Below are positions 25,307-34,185 of a DNA stretch of 64,000 nt, in pieces (the first letter of the stretch is position 1; each line of letters begins with the position of its first letter). Where the stretch lies: contig NZ_AP022607.1 in the NCBI RefSeq assembly GCF_010728725.1, positions 620,001 through 684,000 on the forward strand, written 5' to 3'. Position numbers and translations under genes: made by a program. Below the pieces are notes generated by a model. That model was given only the letters and a program-made list of their open reading frames with translations, made no database searches and was not told the origin of the DNA. This DNA comes from Mycobacterium branderi. GTDB lineage: Bacteria > Actinomycetota > Actinomycetes > Mycobacteriales > Mycobacteriaceae.

Positions 25307-26986
25307 CTATCCCGTCTGTGGTTGAGAGTGGATGCCCGCCGCAGCTGCTGTCGGTGCACCATTGTTCGCGACATCTCGGGCCGCCAGGTATCCGAAGGCC
25401 ATCGCGCTGCCGATCGCGGTTCCGCTGTTGTAGCCCCCGCCGAACACCAGGTCGGCCGCCGTGTGCCCACACGCATACAGCCCCGGAATCGGCTGATCGG
25501 TGACGCTGATGACGCGTCCGGCGCCGTCGATCACCAGGCCGCCCCGGTTACCGGCTGTGCCCAGGTGCAGTTCGATTGCGTAGTACGGCGGTTCGGAGAT
25601 CTCACCGAGCACCGGGTTGGGAACATGTTGCGGGTCACCCCAATACCGGTCGTAAGCGTCAGATCCGCGGCCGAATTGCTCATCCGTGCCGGCTGCGGCA
25701 TCGACGTTGAACGTCGCCACCTGCACGCTGAGCCCGGCCGCATCGATGCCGCACCGTTCCGCCAACTCTTCGAGAGTGAGGGCCTGCGTGATCCACGACG
25801 GCACCGGCCCTTTCCCGGAGTCGTTGGGGAAGCCGTACTTTCGGCGGTACTGGCTGTCGGTGATGAGATAGGCGGGAAAGTTCATGTATTTGCGGGTGCG
25901 AGAGTCATAGCGCATCCATTCGTCGGTGAAGCAGAAGTGCGACGACTCATTGCCGAAACGACGGCCCGCCCGGTTGACCACCATCGAATGTGGCCGGCTC
26001 AGCGGCTCGAGGAACATCAGGTACAGATCCTCGCCATCGTGGGTCTCGCCGGGAATGCGGATGGTCGGATCCCATTGGGCCTGATCCATCAGAGCAGTTG
26101 CGGCACCCAGCTGCATCGCCATCACGTGTCCGTCGCCGGTGTTCACCGGGGGCGTGAAAGCGTGGACCTCAGGGATCGGCAGGTAGCGGGTGTTCATCTC
26201 ACGATTCCATTCGAATCCGCCCGTGTTGAGCAGCACTCCCCCGCGGGCGTGAACGGTCCGTCGGCGACCCCCTATGTCGGCCACCACCCCGGTGACGCGG
26301 CCGTGCTCCATCACCAGCTCGCGCACTGGTGCGTTCAGGGCGTACGGCAGGCCCCGCTCCAGATAGGTCCGCCACAGCCCGCCGAGCAGCGCTCGCCCGC
26401 CAAGCCACGCGTCCGAGATGGGCCGCCCGGAGAGCAAACGCTGAATGTCCTTGACGAAAGCCAGATGTGGCGAGAACCGGACGTTACGCATATCGGCGTA
26501 TTCATCCTCGGCGGCGCTGAGCCGTTTGCCGATCGACGCCGGATGGGGCAACACCGTCCGGCCCTCGAGCTTGGCGCCCGGCAACGCCGGATAGTAGTCG
26601 GGTTGGCCGGGCCAAACGATGAACTTCATGCCGGTCTGGTCCTCGACGTACTCCAGGACCGGCCCGATCGTCTCGACGTACGCCCGCTGAACCGCGGTGT
26701 CGCCGCGACCATGCGAGGCGTGCGACAGGTAGAGCATCGCCTCGTCGAGTGAGTCGGGAATCTCCTTGCGGCGCATGATGTGATTCATCGGCGCCCAGAT
26801 GACCCCGCCCGAGTATGCGGCTCCTCCGCCCACGCGGTCACTCTTTTCCAAGAGTGCGACAGAAAGACCGGCATCAGCTGCCGCCAGCCCGGCAACCAAG
26901 CTTCCCGCTCCGCCACCGACGAGCACCAGGTCGACTTCGTCAGGAGTCGAGGCGGACCTCATTTCCGCTACATCGTCATGACTCAC
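25307..26986 (-). CDS. FAD-dependent dehydrogenase, 3-ketosteroid-delta1-dehydrogenase-like
   Basis: Flavoprotein of 559 residues of the FAD_binding_2 / fumarate reductase-KstD group, which introduces a double bond next to a carbonyl. VDLVLVGGGAGSLVAGLAAA is the FAD-binding N-terminus, followed by LLEKSDRVGGGAAYSGG. The C-terminal region PYYAIELHLGTAGNRGGLV and then FGGGYNSGTAIGSAMAFGYLAA matches the KstD pattern. GTG 26986 overlaps the upstream CoA-transferase stop (TAGTG) and has GGGAG nearby; ATG 26962 is an alternative. The substrate could be a steroid-like ketone, but KstD-like enzymes with other ring substrates exist. The first 60 codons of the longer frame are not coding. Confidence 0.87.
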   Translation of the reverse strand: MSHDDVAEMRSASTPDEVDLVLVGGGAGSLVAGLAAADAGLSVALLEKSDRVGGGAAYSGGVIWAPMNHIMRRKEIPDSLDEAMLYLSHASHGRGDTAVQRAYVETIGPVLEYVEDQTGMKFIVWPGQPDYYPALPGAKLEGRTVLPHPASIGKRLSAAEDEYADMRNVRFSPHLAFVKDIQRLLSGRPISDAWLGGRALLGGLWRTYLERGLPYALNAPVRELVMEHGRVTGVVADIGGRRRTVHARGGVLLNTGGFEWNREMNTRYLPIPEVHAFTPPVNTGDGHVMAMQLGAATALMDQAQWDPTIRIPGETHDGEDLYLMFLEPLSRPHSMVVNRAGRRFGNESSHFCFTDEWMRYDSRTRKYMNFPAYLITDSQYRRKYGFPNDSGKGPVPSWITQALTLEELAERCGIDAAGLSVQVATFNVDAAAGTDEQFGRGSDAYDRYWGDPQHVPNPVLGEISEPPYYAIELHLGTAGNRGGLVIDGAGRVISVTDQPIPGLYACGHTAADLVFGGGYNSGTAIGSAMAFGYLAARDVANNGAPTAAAAGIHSQPQTG

Positions 26987-28200
26987 TATTTGATAGCTCC
27001 CTCGGTGAGTAGCTGGTCCAACTCTTGATCGGTCAGCCCCAACGTGTCGTGAAGCACTTGTCGGGTGTGCTCGCCCAGACGCGGTGGGTAGGTTGAATTT
27101 TCGTGGAATTGTCCGGCTAGTTTCACCGGGTTTCCGAGGACCTCGGCCCTTGCCCCCGATGGGCACTGCAGTCGCATGATCATCGATCGCGAGTCACTTC
27201 GCGCGTCTTCCAACGCTTCCGGTACGTCGGTGACAACGGCGGCCGGGACATCACGCTCGTTGCACAGCTCAACCCACTGCGTAGCCGGCCGGCGCCTAAA
27301 TGCTTCTTCGAGGATCGGCCACAGCGTGGCGCTGTTGGTCAGCCGGTCGGGCCCGCTGCGGTAGCGGGGATCCTCGATGAGGTCGGCGCAATCCAACACC
27401 TTGCAAAGTTCTCGCCACATGCGTTCGGTGTTGGCGGTGATCACCAGCCGCTGGCCGTCGCCTGCGACAAACGAGCGATACGTCGGTATCGAAGCGTGTG
27501 CACTGCCTTGTGGTCCCGGCGCCGCCCCGGTGAAAAGGGTGTACGCCCCCAGGTAGGAAAGCATGGACAGCAGGCCGTCGAACATCGACACATCGACGAT
27601 GTGCGCGCCATTGCTACGGTCGCGGTCAGCCAGCTCCGCCAGGATGCCGATGCAGCTGTAGAGCCCGGCGACCAGATCGCCGGCCGGGATGCCCAGCCTG
27701 ACAGGAGGGCCGCCCGGTTCGCCGGTTGTCATCATCACACCGGACAATGCCTGCACGATGAGGTCGTAGGCGGGCAGCTTGGCGCGTTTTCCGTCGCGAC
27801 CGAAGCCGGTGATCGACGACCAGATGAGGCGCGGGTGGGCCGCACAGATCGCTTCGGCATCAAATCCCAGCCGATGGCGGGCGCCGGGGCCGAAGTTCTC
27901 CACGACGACGTCCACCTTGCCCGCCAGCGAGAGAGCCAGTTCGCGGCCCGCCGACGTCTTCAAGTCGATGACGACCGACTTCTTGTTGCGATTGACGCTG
28001 AGGTAATAGACGCTCTCGCCGTCGATGAAGTGCGGGGGGATCGACCTGGAGCTGTCTCCGTGCGGCGACTCGACTTTGATGATCTCAGCGCCCAAATCGC
28101 CGAGAACCTGGGTACAGAATGGTCCGGCCAAAAAAGTGCTGAAGTCGAGAACTCTGAGTCCGCGCAGCGGGCCGGCGTTGCCATTCTGAGTGGCCGTCAT
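26986..28200 (-). CDS. CaiB/BaiF family CoA transferase
   Basis: Family III CoA transferase of 404 residues. GPLRGLRVLDFSTFLAGPFC, LGDLGAEIIKVESP, NRNKKSVVIDLK and the KVDVVVENFGPGA segment are all characteristic. PAYDLIVQALSGVM contains the Asp that carries CoA in this family (YDLIVQA). It would transfer CoA between acids, or act as a 2-methylacyl-CoA racemase-like enzyme. ATG 28200 overlaps the IclR stop by 4 nt and has GAGGG upstream. It lies between the regulator and the KstD-like gene, consistent with activation of a ring-derived acid. Confidence 0.92.
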   Translation of the reverse strand: MTATQNGNAGPLRGLRVLDFSTFLAGPFCTQVLGDLGAEIIKVESPHGDSSRSIPPHFIDGESVYYLSVNRNKKSVVIDLKTSAGRELALSLAGKVDVVVENFGPGARHRLGFDAEAICAAHPRLIWSSITGFGRDGKRAKLPAYDLIVQALSGVMMTTGEPGGPPVRLGIPAGDLVAGLYSCIGILAELADRDRSNGAHIVDVSMFDGLLSMLSYLGAYTLFTGAAPGPQGSAHASIPTYRSFVAGDGQRLVITANTERMWRELCKVLDCADLIEDPRYRSGPDRLTNSATLWPILEEAFRRRPATQWVELCNERDVPAAVVTDVPEALEDARSDSRSMIMRLQCPSGARAEVLGNPVKLAGQFHENSTYPPRLGEHTRQVLHDTLGLTDQELDQLLTEGAIK

Positions 28201-29075
28201 ACCGAATCCCTCTTCAAGCCGGCGGTTTCGGGTATGCGGCCGCCATAGAGTTCCGAAATGTAGTTCGCCTCTTCGACGATGCGTTCGGTGATGGCGCGGA
28301 TGGTCGCGTCGGTGAGTCGATCGATCGGCGACGTGATGCATATGCACCCGGCCACACCGGCCGGGCCGAACACCGGTGCGGCGACCCCGCAGGCGCCCGG
28401 GAGTTTCTCACCCTTGGAGATGGCGAATCCGTTTTGCCGCACAGCTTCGAGTTGAGCTGCCAGCGCAGCCTTGGAGGGCACGGCTGCGCCCGAGGCAGGT
28501 GCGGCTCCTTCCTTACGCCGCGCCGCTTCCACGTGCTCTGGATCCAGTTGGGCGAGAATGGCTTTGCCTGACGCGCCCCATACCAGCGACAGCGGGGTCA
28601 GCAGGGCGATGCGGTATTGCAGCGCCTGGGTGCCGTCCACGCGTTCGGAGAACATCATCCGGCCCTGCTGCTCGAGATACACACCCAGTAGCGCGGTCTC
28701 GTTGAATTCCGCCGCCAACTTGCGAAGCGCCGGCAGCGCAAGTTCAGACAGCTGCATGCCGCGGGTGATTCGGGCCGCCATCCGGTATGCCTCGAGGCCG
28801 ATCGCGTATTGGCGGGTGTCGGCATTGCGGCTGGCCATCCCGGTGCCCACGAGTACACCGAGAAGCCGGTGCACCGACGAGACCGGCAGGTCGAGTTCCC
28901 GTGAAATCGCTCGCACGCCGATACCCCCGCTCGGCGCGTCCGCCAACACTTGAAGCAGCTGGAAGGCCTTCGCGATCGGGCCGTCGGCGGGCTCGATGGC
29001 GCTTTCGGCGGTTTCGACTGGCGCCGTATTGGCGGCGCGGCGGCGAGCTGATTTTTTCGCTGGTGGACGGGCCAT
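28197..29075 (-). CDS. IclR-family transcriptional regulator
   Basis: Regulator of 292 residues. The first 30 residues are a basic Ala/Arg/Lys-rich extension (MARPPAKKSARRRA). The winged helix-turn-helix follows (about residues 34-95: KAFQLLQVLADAPSGGIGVR, ISRELDLPVSSVHRLLGVL). The IclR effector domain covers residues 110-280, including LLTPLSLVWGASGKAILAQL and GVAAPVFGPAGVAGCICI. Members are repressors or activators that sense aromatic or aliphatic metabolites. It is the third gene of an operon driven by an operator-bearing promoter (30651-30718). It is the best in-window candidate to bind the 28-bp motif repeated seven times, because that motif resembles KdgR-type IclR boxes. Confidence 0.92.
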   Translation of the reverse strand: MARPPAKKSARRRAANTAPVETAESAIEPADGPIAKAFQLLQVLADAPSGGIGVRAISRELDLPVSSVHRLLGVLVGTGMASRNADTRQYAIGLEAYRMAARITRGMQLSELALPALRKLAAEFNETALLGVYLEQQGRMMFSERVDGTQALQYRIALLTPLSLVWGASGKAILAQLDPEHVEAARRKEGAAPASGAAVPSKAALAAQLEAVRQNGFAISKGEKLPGACGVAAPVFGPAGVAGCICITSPIDRLTDATIRAITERIVEEANYISELYGGRIPETAGLKRDSV

Positions 29076-30215
29076 TTAGCGCACCTTCTCGAATATGTGG
29101 ACGCAACTTGCGCCGTGATCCATGCCGCTGATACCGCCACCGGTCACGTGGCAGAGGCCCAGTTGGGCTTCAGGAACCTGGCGGGGCCCCGCCATACCGG
29201 TGAGCTGCCAGAACATTTCGACGACTTGGGCAGTACCGCTGGCACCGATGGGGTGGCCTTTGGCCAGCAGACCCCCACTGGGGTTCACCACGACATCACC
29301 GCCGTAAGTGCTTTGCCCGTCGCGGAGAAACTCTGTGCTCGCGCCACGCTCGCAAAGGCCCAAGATCTCGTAGTAGACCAATTCGGCGATCGTGAACGCA
29401 TCGTGCAACTCGACGACGTTGAGGTCTTGTGACCGGATGCCCGACTCTTTGTATGCGTCTGTGGCGCACGCGGCGCTGATCTCCGGCCAGATCATGTTGC
29501 GATACCCGCTGGCGAATTTCCCGGAGTGCAGGACCGAGGCAAGCACCTTGATCGCGGACTGGCATGCGCCCACAGCAGAACTCACGACGACCGCAGCAGC
29601 ACCGTCTCCGGTGGGGCAGCACTGCAGCATCGTGAGCGGCTCGGCGATCATTCTCGACGACAACACTTCATCGACCGTTACGGGCGAACGGTATTGCGCG
29701 TACGGATTGTTCGCCGCGTGTGTGCGCGCCTTGACGCTGACCGCAGCCAGGTCTTCGAGTTTGGAGTCTTGCCTCTCGTGCAGATATCGCTGCGCCCGCA
29801 TCGCGTAAAGCGCAGGCATCACCATCCCGCGCCGCACTTCCCAGTCCTCGCCGACCAGTGGAATGGTGCCGCCGTTGAACTGCGTCAGCTTGTCGACTCC
29901 GATTACCAGGACGTTGCGGTACCGGCGTTGACGCACGGAGAAAACGGCCTCATAGAGTGCATTCGCACCGCCTGAGCAGGCATTCTCGACGTTGACAATC
30001 GGAATTCCGCCCAGGTTGACCTCCTTAGCGATCCGTTGCCCGGTGAGCATGCCGCCAAAGGAGTTGCCGCAGAACACCGCATCGATCTGGCCGGCATCCA
30101 TCCCGGCGCTGTGCAGCGCGGCCATGACGGCAGGCGCCGCCAGACCGGCGTAGGACGAATTGCGGTGCTTGCCCATGGGAATCATGCCGGCACCGGTCAC
30201 GAAAGCTTCAGCCAT
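29076..30215 (-). CDS. Thiolase-family (SCP-x/lipid-transfer type) acyl-CoA acyltransferase
   Basis: Protein of 379 residues. The active-site Cys is present in VENACSGGANALYEAVFSV, HDAFTIAELVYYEILG is the His segment, and GGLLAKGHPIGASG is the C-terminal active-site loop. This fits a true thiolase of the SCP2-thiolase branch that cleaves beta-ketoacyl-CoA, as in sterol side-chain degradation. It overlaps the DUF35 gene by 8 nt, the usual partnership. ATG 30215 is chosen because the conserved MAEAFVTGAGMIPMGK starts there. The contrast with the Cys-less paralogue at 41260 suggests the two catalyse different C-C cleavages. Confidence 0.92.
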   Translation of the reverse strand: MAEAFVTGAGMIPMGKHRNSSYAGLAAPAVMAALHSAGMDAGQIDAVFCGNSFGGMLTGQRIAKEVNLGGIPIVNVENACSGGANALYEAVFSVRQRRYRNVLVIGVDKLTQFNGGTIPLVGEDWEVRRGMVMPALYAMRAQRYLHERQDSKLEDLAAVSVKARTHAANNPYAQYRSPVTVDEVLSSRMIAEPLTMLQCCPTGDGAAAVVVSSAVGACQSAIKVLASVLHSGKFASGYRNMIWPEISAACATDAYKESGIRSQDLNVVELHDAFTIAELVYYEILGLCERGASTEFLRDGQSTYGGDVVVNPSGGLLAKGHPIGASGTAQVVEMFWQLTGMAGPRQVPEAQLGLCHVTGGGISGMDHGASCVHIFEKVR

Positions 30216-30630
30216 CAGACACCGCCCCGGCGTCGGCCTTCTGGAAGCCCCAATCGTCGTCTCGTAGGGCCAACACCACGGTGTCGCCGATGCCGAAACG
30301 GTCCGCGGCACCGAAAAGCCTGCCCAGCACTCGGATTTCGTCGGATAGGTCGACGAATCCCAGTGTGTACGGCACCGCCTGCGTCGACGAAACATGCACC
30401 GTGCTGAAGGCGTACAGCGACCCCTCGCTGCCGAGCGCCACCTCTTCTTGAGAGCTGTGATAGCAACGGCTGCACGTCTGTCGCGGCGGAAATGCAACCT
30501 GTCGGCATATCGGGCAGCGACTGCCCTGCAGGCATGGCCGCCCGTCGTCGGCTGTCTTCACCACCTCGATCGGGCAGAGATCTTCTACCGGGACGGGGTC
30601 CGCGATCGCGGCCGACTGTTGCTTCGACAT
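30208..30630 (-). CDS. DUF35 OB-fold / zinc-ribbon protein
   Basis: Protein of 140 residues with a rubredoxin-like zinc ribbon (CPICRQVAFPPRQTCSRC, C-x2-C and C-x2-C) followed by an OB-fold (GSEGSLYAFSTVHVSS, PYTLGFVDLSDEIRVLGRL). DUF35 proteins are obligate partners of thiolase-like or aldolase enzymes and bind the acyl-CoA. It is the first gene of the 12-gene operon and overlaps the thiolase by 8 nt. ATG 30630 is preferred, with GGAGAGG upstream. The operator of the island regulon ends only 21 nt upstream of the start codon, so the transcript has a very short leader. Confidence 0.9.
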   Translation of the reverse strand: MSKQQSAAIADPVPVEDLCPIEVVKTADDGRPCLQGSRCPICRQVAFPPRQTCSRCYHSSQEEVALGSEGSLYAFSTVHVSSTQAVPYTLGFVDLSDEIRVLGRLFGAADRFGIGDTVVLALRDDDWGFQKADAGAVSDG

Positions 30631-30650
30631 CTGCCAGCCTCTCCTACCGC

Positions 30651-30718
30651 TGTTCAGCATAGCGGGACAGTTGTTTCATATCCGATCTTACGCTAGCGTC
30701 CGGGTCGGAGATGTTCAA
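30651..30718 (-). promoter_or_regulatory. 28-bp operator (site 3) with promoter of the 12-gene operon
   Basis: Read on the minus strand: TTGAAC (30718-30713), 17 nt, TAGCGT (30695-30690), 11 nt, then the operator 30678-30651 (TGAAACA, 2 nt, TGTCCCG, 5 nt, CTGAACA). On the plus strand TTGTTT (30671-30676), 17 nt, TAGCGT (30694-30699) could drive the divergent ALDH gene, so one site may control both directions. Confidence 0.75.
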
Positions 30719-30868
30719 GGTGCTCCCGGCGGCAGGAGGGAAGGATCCGTCGAGTGGCGATGGAACTGCGGCGTCAACAGATCTCAGGCGATGAGCTTTG
30801 GTGATGCCGCCTGCTCGAGCGCTGGGTTCAATCTTGCGCCGTCCGACAGTCACTCAAGGAGAGTGAAG

Positions 30869-32353
30869 ATGAGTTCTGCCAACCGCGACACCGCGCCGCT
30901 TCGTCACCCCGACCGCTTCTTCATCGGCGGCGAATGGGTGCTTCCGACGTCGCGCAAGCGGATCGACGTGATCCAGCCGGCCACCGAAGAGGTCTATGTG
31001 ACGGTCGCCGATGCGAGCGCCGACGACATGGACAGGGCCATAGCCGCGGCGCGGGCGGCATTCGATAGCGGTCCATGGCCCAGGCTCACACCCAAGGAGC
31101 GGGCCGGCTACCTGCGCGACATCGGCATGGAGATCACCCGCCGCGCCGGCGAGTTGAGCCATATCTGGACCTCAGAGATGGGCATCGTGCATGCCATCGC
31201 CCGCGAGACCGTCCCGGGCATCGGTGCGGCATGGACCTCGTATGCGGACCTTGCCGACGACTTCCAGTTCGTGGAACGCCTCCAGCCTCAGGGCGGGCAG
31301 GTCCGTTTGCTGGCCCGCGAGCCGGTCGGAGTCGTCGGAGCGATCATTCCGTGGAACGGCCCGTTGGCGATCATCGCGCACAAGGCGGCGCCCGCCCTCT
31401 TGGCCGGCTGCACCGTCGTGCTCAAGATGTCACCGGAGGCTCCCGGCGCCGGCTACATGATGGCTGAGATCGCCGAGTCGGTAGGCCTGCCGCCCGGCGT
31501 CCTCAACGTCATCACCGCTGATCGCGAGGTCTCCGAACAGCTGGTCAGCGACGCGCGCGTGGACAAGATCGCTTTCACCGGCTCGACCGCGACAGGACGC
31601 AGAATCGCCTCGATATGTGCCGAGCGCATCGCGCGGTACACGCTGGAGCTGGGCGGGAAGTCAGCGGCGCTGATACTCGACGACTACGACCTGGCCACGG
31701 CCGCGGACTCGCTGTCGGCGTCCACCCGCCGGATGACCGGGCAGGTGTGCTCGGCGCTGACACGGGTGATCATCGACCGGCGGCGTCATGACGACTTCGT
31801 CGACGCGCTGGCCGACTCATTTTCGAAGATCAGGGTGGGCGACCCGTTCGACGACTCCACCGACATGGGGCCGCTGGCGATGCAGCGCCAGCTGGACCGG
31901 GTGCAACAGTTCATCGCTGCCGGCGTCGCCGGCGGGGCAAAGTTAGTCACCGGAGGCCGGCGTCCGCCCGAACTGAACCGCGGATACTTCATTGAGCCAA
32001 CCGTTTTCGCCGATGTAGACCACCGCACCCAGATCGCCCAGGAGGAAATCTTCGGACCGGTGCTCAGTGTCATCCCCGCCGAAAACCTCGATGAGGCAAT
32101 CCATATCGCAAACGACACCATCTACGGACTCAACGCGTCGGTGTTCACCAATCACGAAGACCGCGCCTATGAGGTTTCCCGCGCGCTACGCTCCGGGACC
32201 GTCGGCCACAATGCGCAGCGCGCCGACTACGGCATCGCCTTCGGCGGCTTCAAGCAATCGGGTGTCGGCCGGGAAGGCGGCCGGGAAGGTCTGCTGACGT
32301 ATCTGGAAACCAAGGCGATCATCTTGAACGGCGAACCGTCCGAGCTCATTTGA
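30869..32353 (+). CDS. Aldehyde dehydrogenase
   Basis: NAD(P)-dependent aldehyde dehydrogenase of 494 residues. FFIGGEWV opens the protein; IIPWNGPLAIIAHKAAPAL and FTGSTATGRRI bind the cofactor. The catalytic Glu is in LELGGKSA and the Cys in GQVCSALTR, and EEIFGPVLSVI closes the site. It would oxidise an aldehyde to an acid. ATG 30869 has AAGGAGAG 6 nt upstream. It is divergent from the 12-gene operon and followed after 66 nt by an MFS transporter. A second ALDH lies at 47886, grouped with an alcohol dehydrogenase. Confidence 0.93.
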   Translation: MSSANRDTAPLRHPDRFFIGGEWVLPTSRKRIDVIQPATEEVYVTVADASADDMDRAIAAARAAFDSGPWPRLTPKERAGYLRDIGMEITRRAGELSHIWTSEMGIVHAIARETVPGIGAAWTSYADLADDFQFVERLQPQGGQVRLLAREPVGVVGAIIPWNGPLAIIAHKAAPALLAGCTVVLKMSPEAPGAGYMMAEIAESVGLPPGVLNVITADREVSEQLVSDARVDKIAFTGSTATGRRIASICAERIARYTLELGGKSAALILDDYDLATAADSLSASTRRMTGQVCSALTRVIIDRRRHDDFVDALADSFSKIRVGDPFDDSTDMGPLAMQRQLDRVQQFIAAGVAGGAKLVTGGRRPPELNRGYFIEPTVFADVDHRTQIAQEEIFGPVLSVIPAENLDEAIHIANDTIYGLNASVFTNHEDRAYEVSRALRSGTVGHNAQRADYGIAFGGFKQSGVGREGGREGLLTYLETKAIILNGEPSELI

Positions 32354-32419
32354 GCCTCGCCGCCGCCACCGCACGCTGTTGTCGACCAAGGTGTTCTACC
32401 TCCAACGTGAGGCTCGCAC

Positions 32420-33886
32420 GTGAGCACCGCAACGACCGAGCCGGGCCGGCCCGCGCTGACAACGGTCCGCGCGTACTCGGTCGTGATCGTCAGCGGCTTG
32501 ATGACGCTGATCTTGCTGCTTGAATTCACGTTGATATATCCCGCGCTGCCGCGTATGGCACAGGCGTTTCAGACCGGCGCCATCACCTGGTCGATCATCA
32601 TCGCCGAAATCACCGGCGTCGTGGCGTCACCGTTGATCGGCATGCTTGGCGACCTCTACGGCATCAAGCGGGTGTTTCTCACGGTTGCAGCTGTGTTCGT
32701 GCTCGGTTCGCTGATCTGCGCAACTGCCCAGCATCTGGCCGTACTGCTGGCCGGTCGTGCGATGCAGGGCATGGCACTGGGGCTGATCAACATCACCTAT
32801 TCGATAGTGCGCAATGTGCTTTCGAGACGTGTGGCCGCCATCGGGCTGGGTGTCATCTCATCGATCGTGGGCATCGCGTTCATCATCGGTCCACTGCTGT
32901 CAAGCGTGTTGGTCGGCGGGGCCGGCTGGCGCGGGCTGTTCATTTTCTGTGCCCTCTACATGGCGGTGGTGGGCATATTGTTCGCGCGCATCGTGCCGGA
33001 GTCCGGCGTGCGCAGGCACTGCAAACCCGACGTGCGTGGCGCGGTGCTTCTGTGCGCCGCGTTGGCGCTGTTGTTCATCCCGATCAGCGAAGGAGGCAGC
33101 TGGGGTTGGCATTCGGCGCTCACGCTCGGATCGCTCGGGCTCGGCGCAGCCGCATTGATCGTCTTCATCGTGCGCGCGCTGCACAGTAGCGAACCGCTGG
33201 TCGACCTGCGGGTGCTCGGTATGCCGCAAGTGCGCATACCGATACTGGTACAAGTCGCCTGCAACTGGCCGGCGACGATGATGTCGGTGATGTTGCCGAT
33301 GCTGCTACTGGCCCCCCGCAGCGATCTGGGCTACGGCTTCGGCATCACCGGGGCCTCAATCACCCTGTACTACTTGCCGCATGGGCTGAGCACCATCCTG
33401 TTCGGGCCCGCAATCGGAGCGCTTGTCCGGCGTGGCCACGGCATGCTGTTACTGCGCATCAGCACCGTTTCTTACGCGCTCGCTCTGACGGTGCTCGCAT
33501 TCGAGCACGCTGACACCTGGGGGATGCTGCTCGGCACGGGGATCGCCGGCATAGGTCACGGCGCTGCGTACTCGGCGGTCGGCTATCTCGTGGCCGATGC
33601 CGCGCCGGCAGACCAGCGTGGCGCCGCCACCGGAATTATGGGCGCCACCGGCATCTTCGCCGGCGGCATCGGTACCGCCACGCTGGCCTGCATCCTCGCC
33701 GCACACGTGACCGGCTACGACAGCTTCCACGCCCCCATCTATTCGAATGCCGCCTTCGTGAACGGATTTCTCACAGGTGTGTTGGTCGCGATGCTCGGGC
33801 TGGTTCAGACATTCATCGGCAGGTCGTCGGGGGTGATGAGCGGTAATGCGAAACGTCGGAGAAGCATCCCGACCGCGGCCGCCTGA
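32420..33886 (+). CDS. MFS transporter (drug:H+ antiporter-like)
   Basis: Membrane protein of 488 residues with about 14 hydrophobic segments, suggesting the 14-TM DHA2 group. GDLYGIKRVFL between helices 2 and 3 is the MFS A-motif equivalent, and AGRAMQGMALGLINITYSIV is typical of helix 4. It may import the island substrate or export a toxic intermediate; the sequence does not decide. GTG 32420 follows a GTGAGG box by 7 nt. It lies 66 nt after the ALDH gene in the same direction. Confidence 0.88.
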   Translation: MSTATTEPGRPALTTVRAYSVVIVSGLMTLILLLEFTLIYPALPRMAQAFQTGAITWSIIIAEITGVVASPLIGMLGDLYGIKRVFLTVAAVFVLGSLICATAQHLAVLLAGRAMQGMALGLINITYSIVRNVLSRRVAAIGLGVISSIVGIAFIIGPLLSSVLVGGAGWRGLFIFCALYMAVVGILFARIVPESGVRRHCKPDVRGAVLLCAALALLFIPISEGGSWGWHSALTLGSLGLGAAALIVFIVRALHSSEPLVDLRVLGMPQVRIPILVQVACNWPATMMSVMLPMLLLAPRSDLGYGFGITGASITLYYLPHGLSTILFGPAIGALVRRGHGMLLLRISTVSYALALTVLAFEHADTWGMLLGTGIAGIGHGAAYSAVGYLVADAAPADQRGAATGIMGATGIFAGGIGTATLACILAAHVTGYDSFHAPIYSNAAFVNGFLTGVLVAMLGLVQTFIGRSSGVMSGNAKRRRSIPTAAA

Positions 33887-34003
33887 TTTCGCCCGCTACA
33901 CGCGCCGACCCACCGCCAGCCTGGCGATCATCGCGCCCAGCGCGGTTGGTCGCGGCCCGATAGCCCTTCTGTAGGAACTGGTTTCAGAAAGCCCGGACGC
34001 GCC

Positions 34004-34071
34004 TTGACATCTCTTCACAGGAGACTAGCATCACACAGTGTGATGAAACAAGTGTTCCGGTTTGCTGAACA
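34004..34071 (+). promoter_or_regulatory. 28-bp operator (site 4) with promoter of the P450/SDR operon
   Basis: TTGACA (34004-34009), 16 nt, TAGCAT (34026-34031), 12 nt, then the operator 34044-34071 (TGAAACA, 2 nt, TGTTCCG, 5 nt, CTGAACA). This is the closest fit to the consensus. Between the -10 and the operator lies TCACACAGTGTGA, a 13-bp palindrome (34031-34043). The rest of the 33887-34185 gap shows nothing else. Confidence 0.8.
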
Positions 34072-34185
34072 CTTACTCTGCGGGCCGGTTGGCGTCCGCC
34101 GATTCGCCAAGCACCCCTACTTTCACTACACCCGTGACGGCTCCGATCGTGAAGGCGCGTCCGCCCTCAACCATGGGAGAAGCCA

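Noticed and set aside
24779..26752. Plus-strand open frame of 657 codons
   Set aside because: It is antisense to a crotonase and the KstD-like flavoprotein, both clear by motif; the translated sequence is His/Arg/Val-rich shadow sequence.
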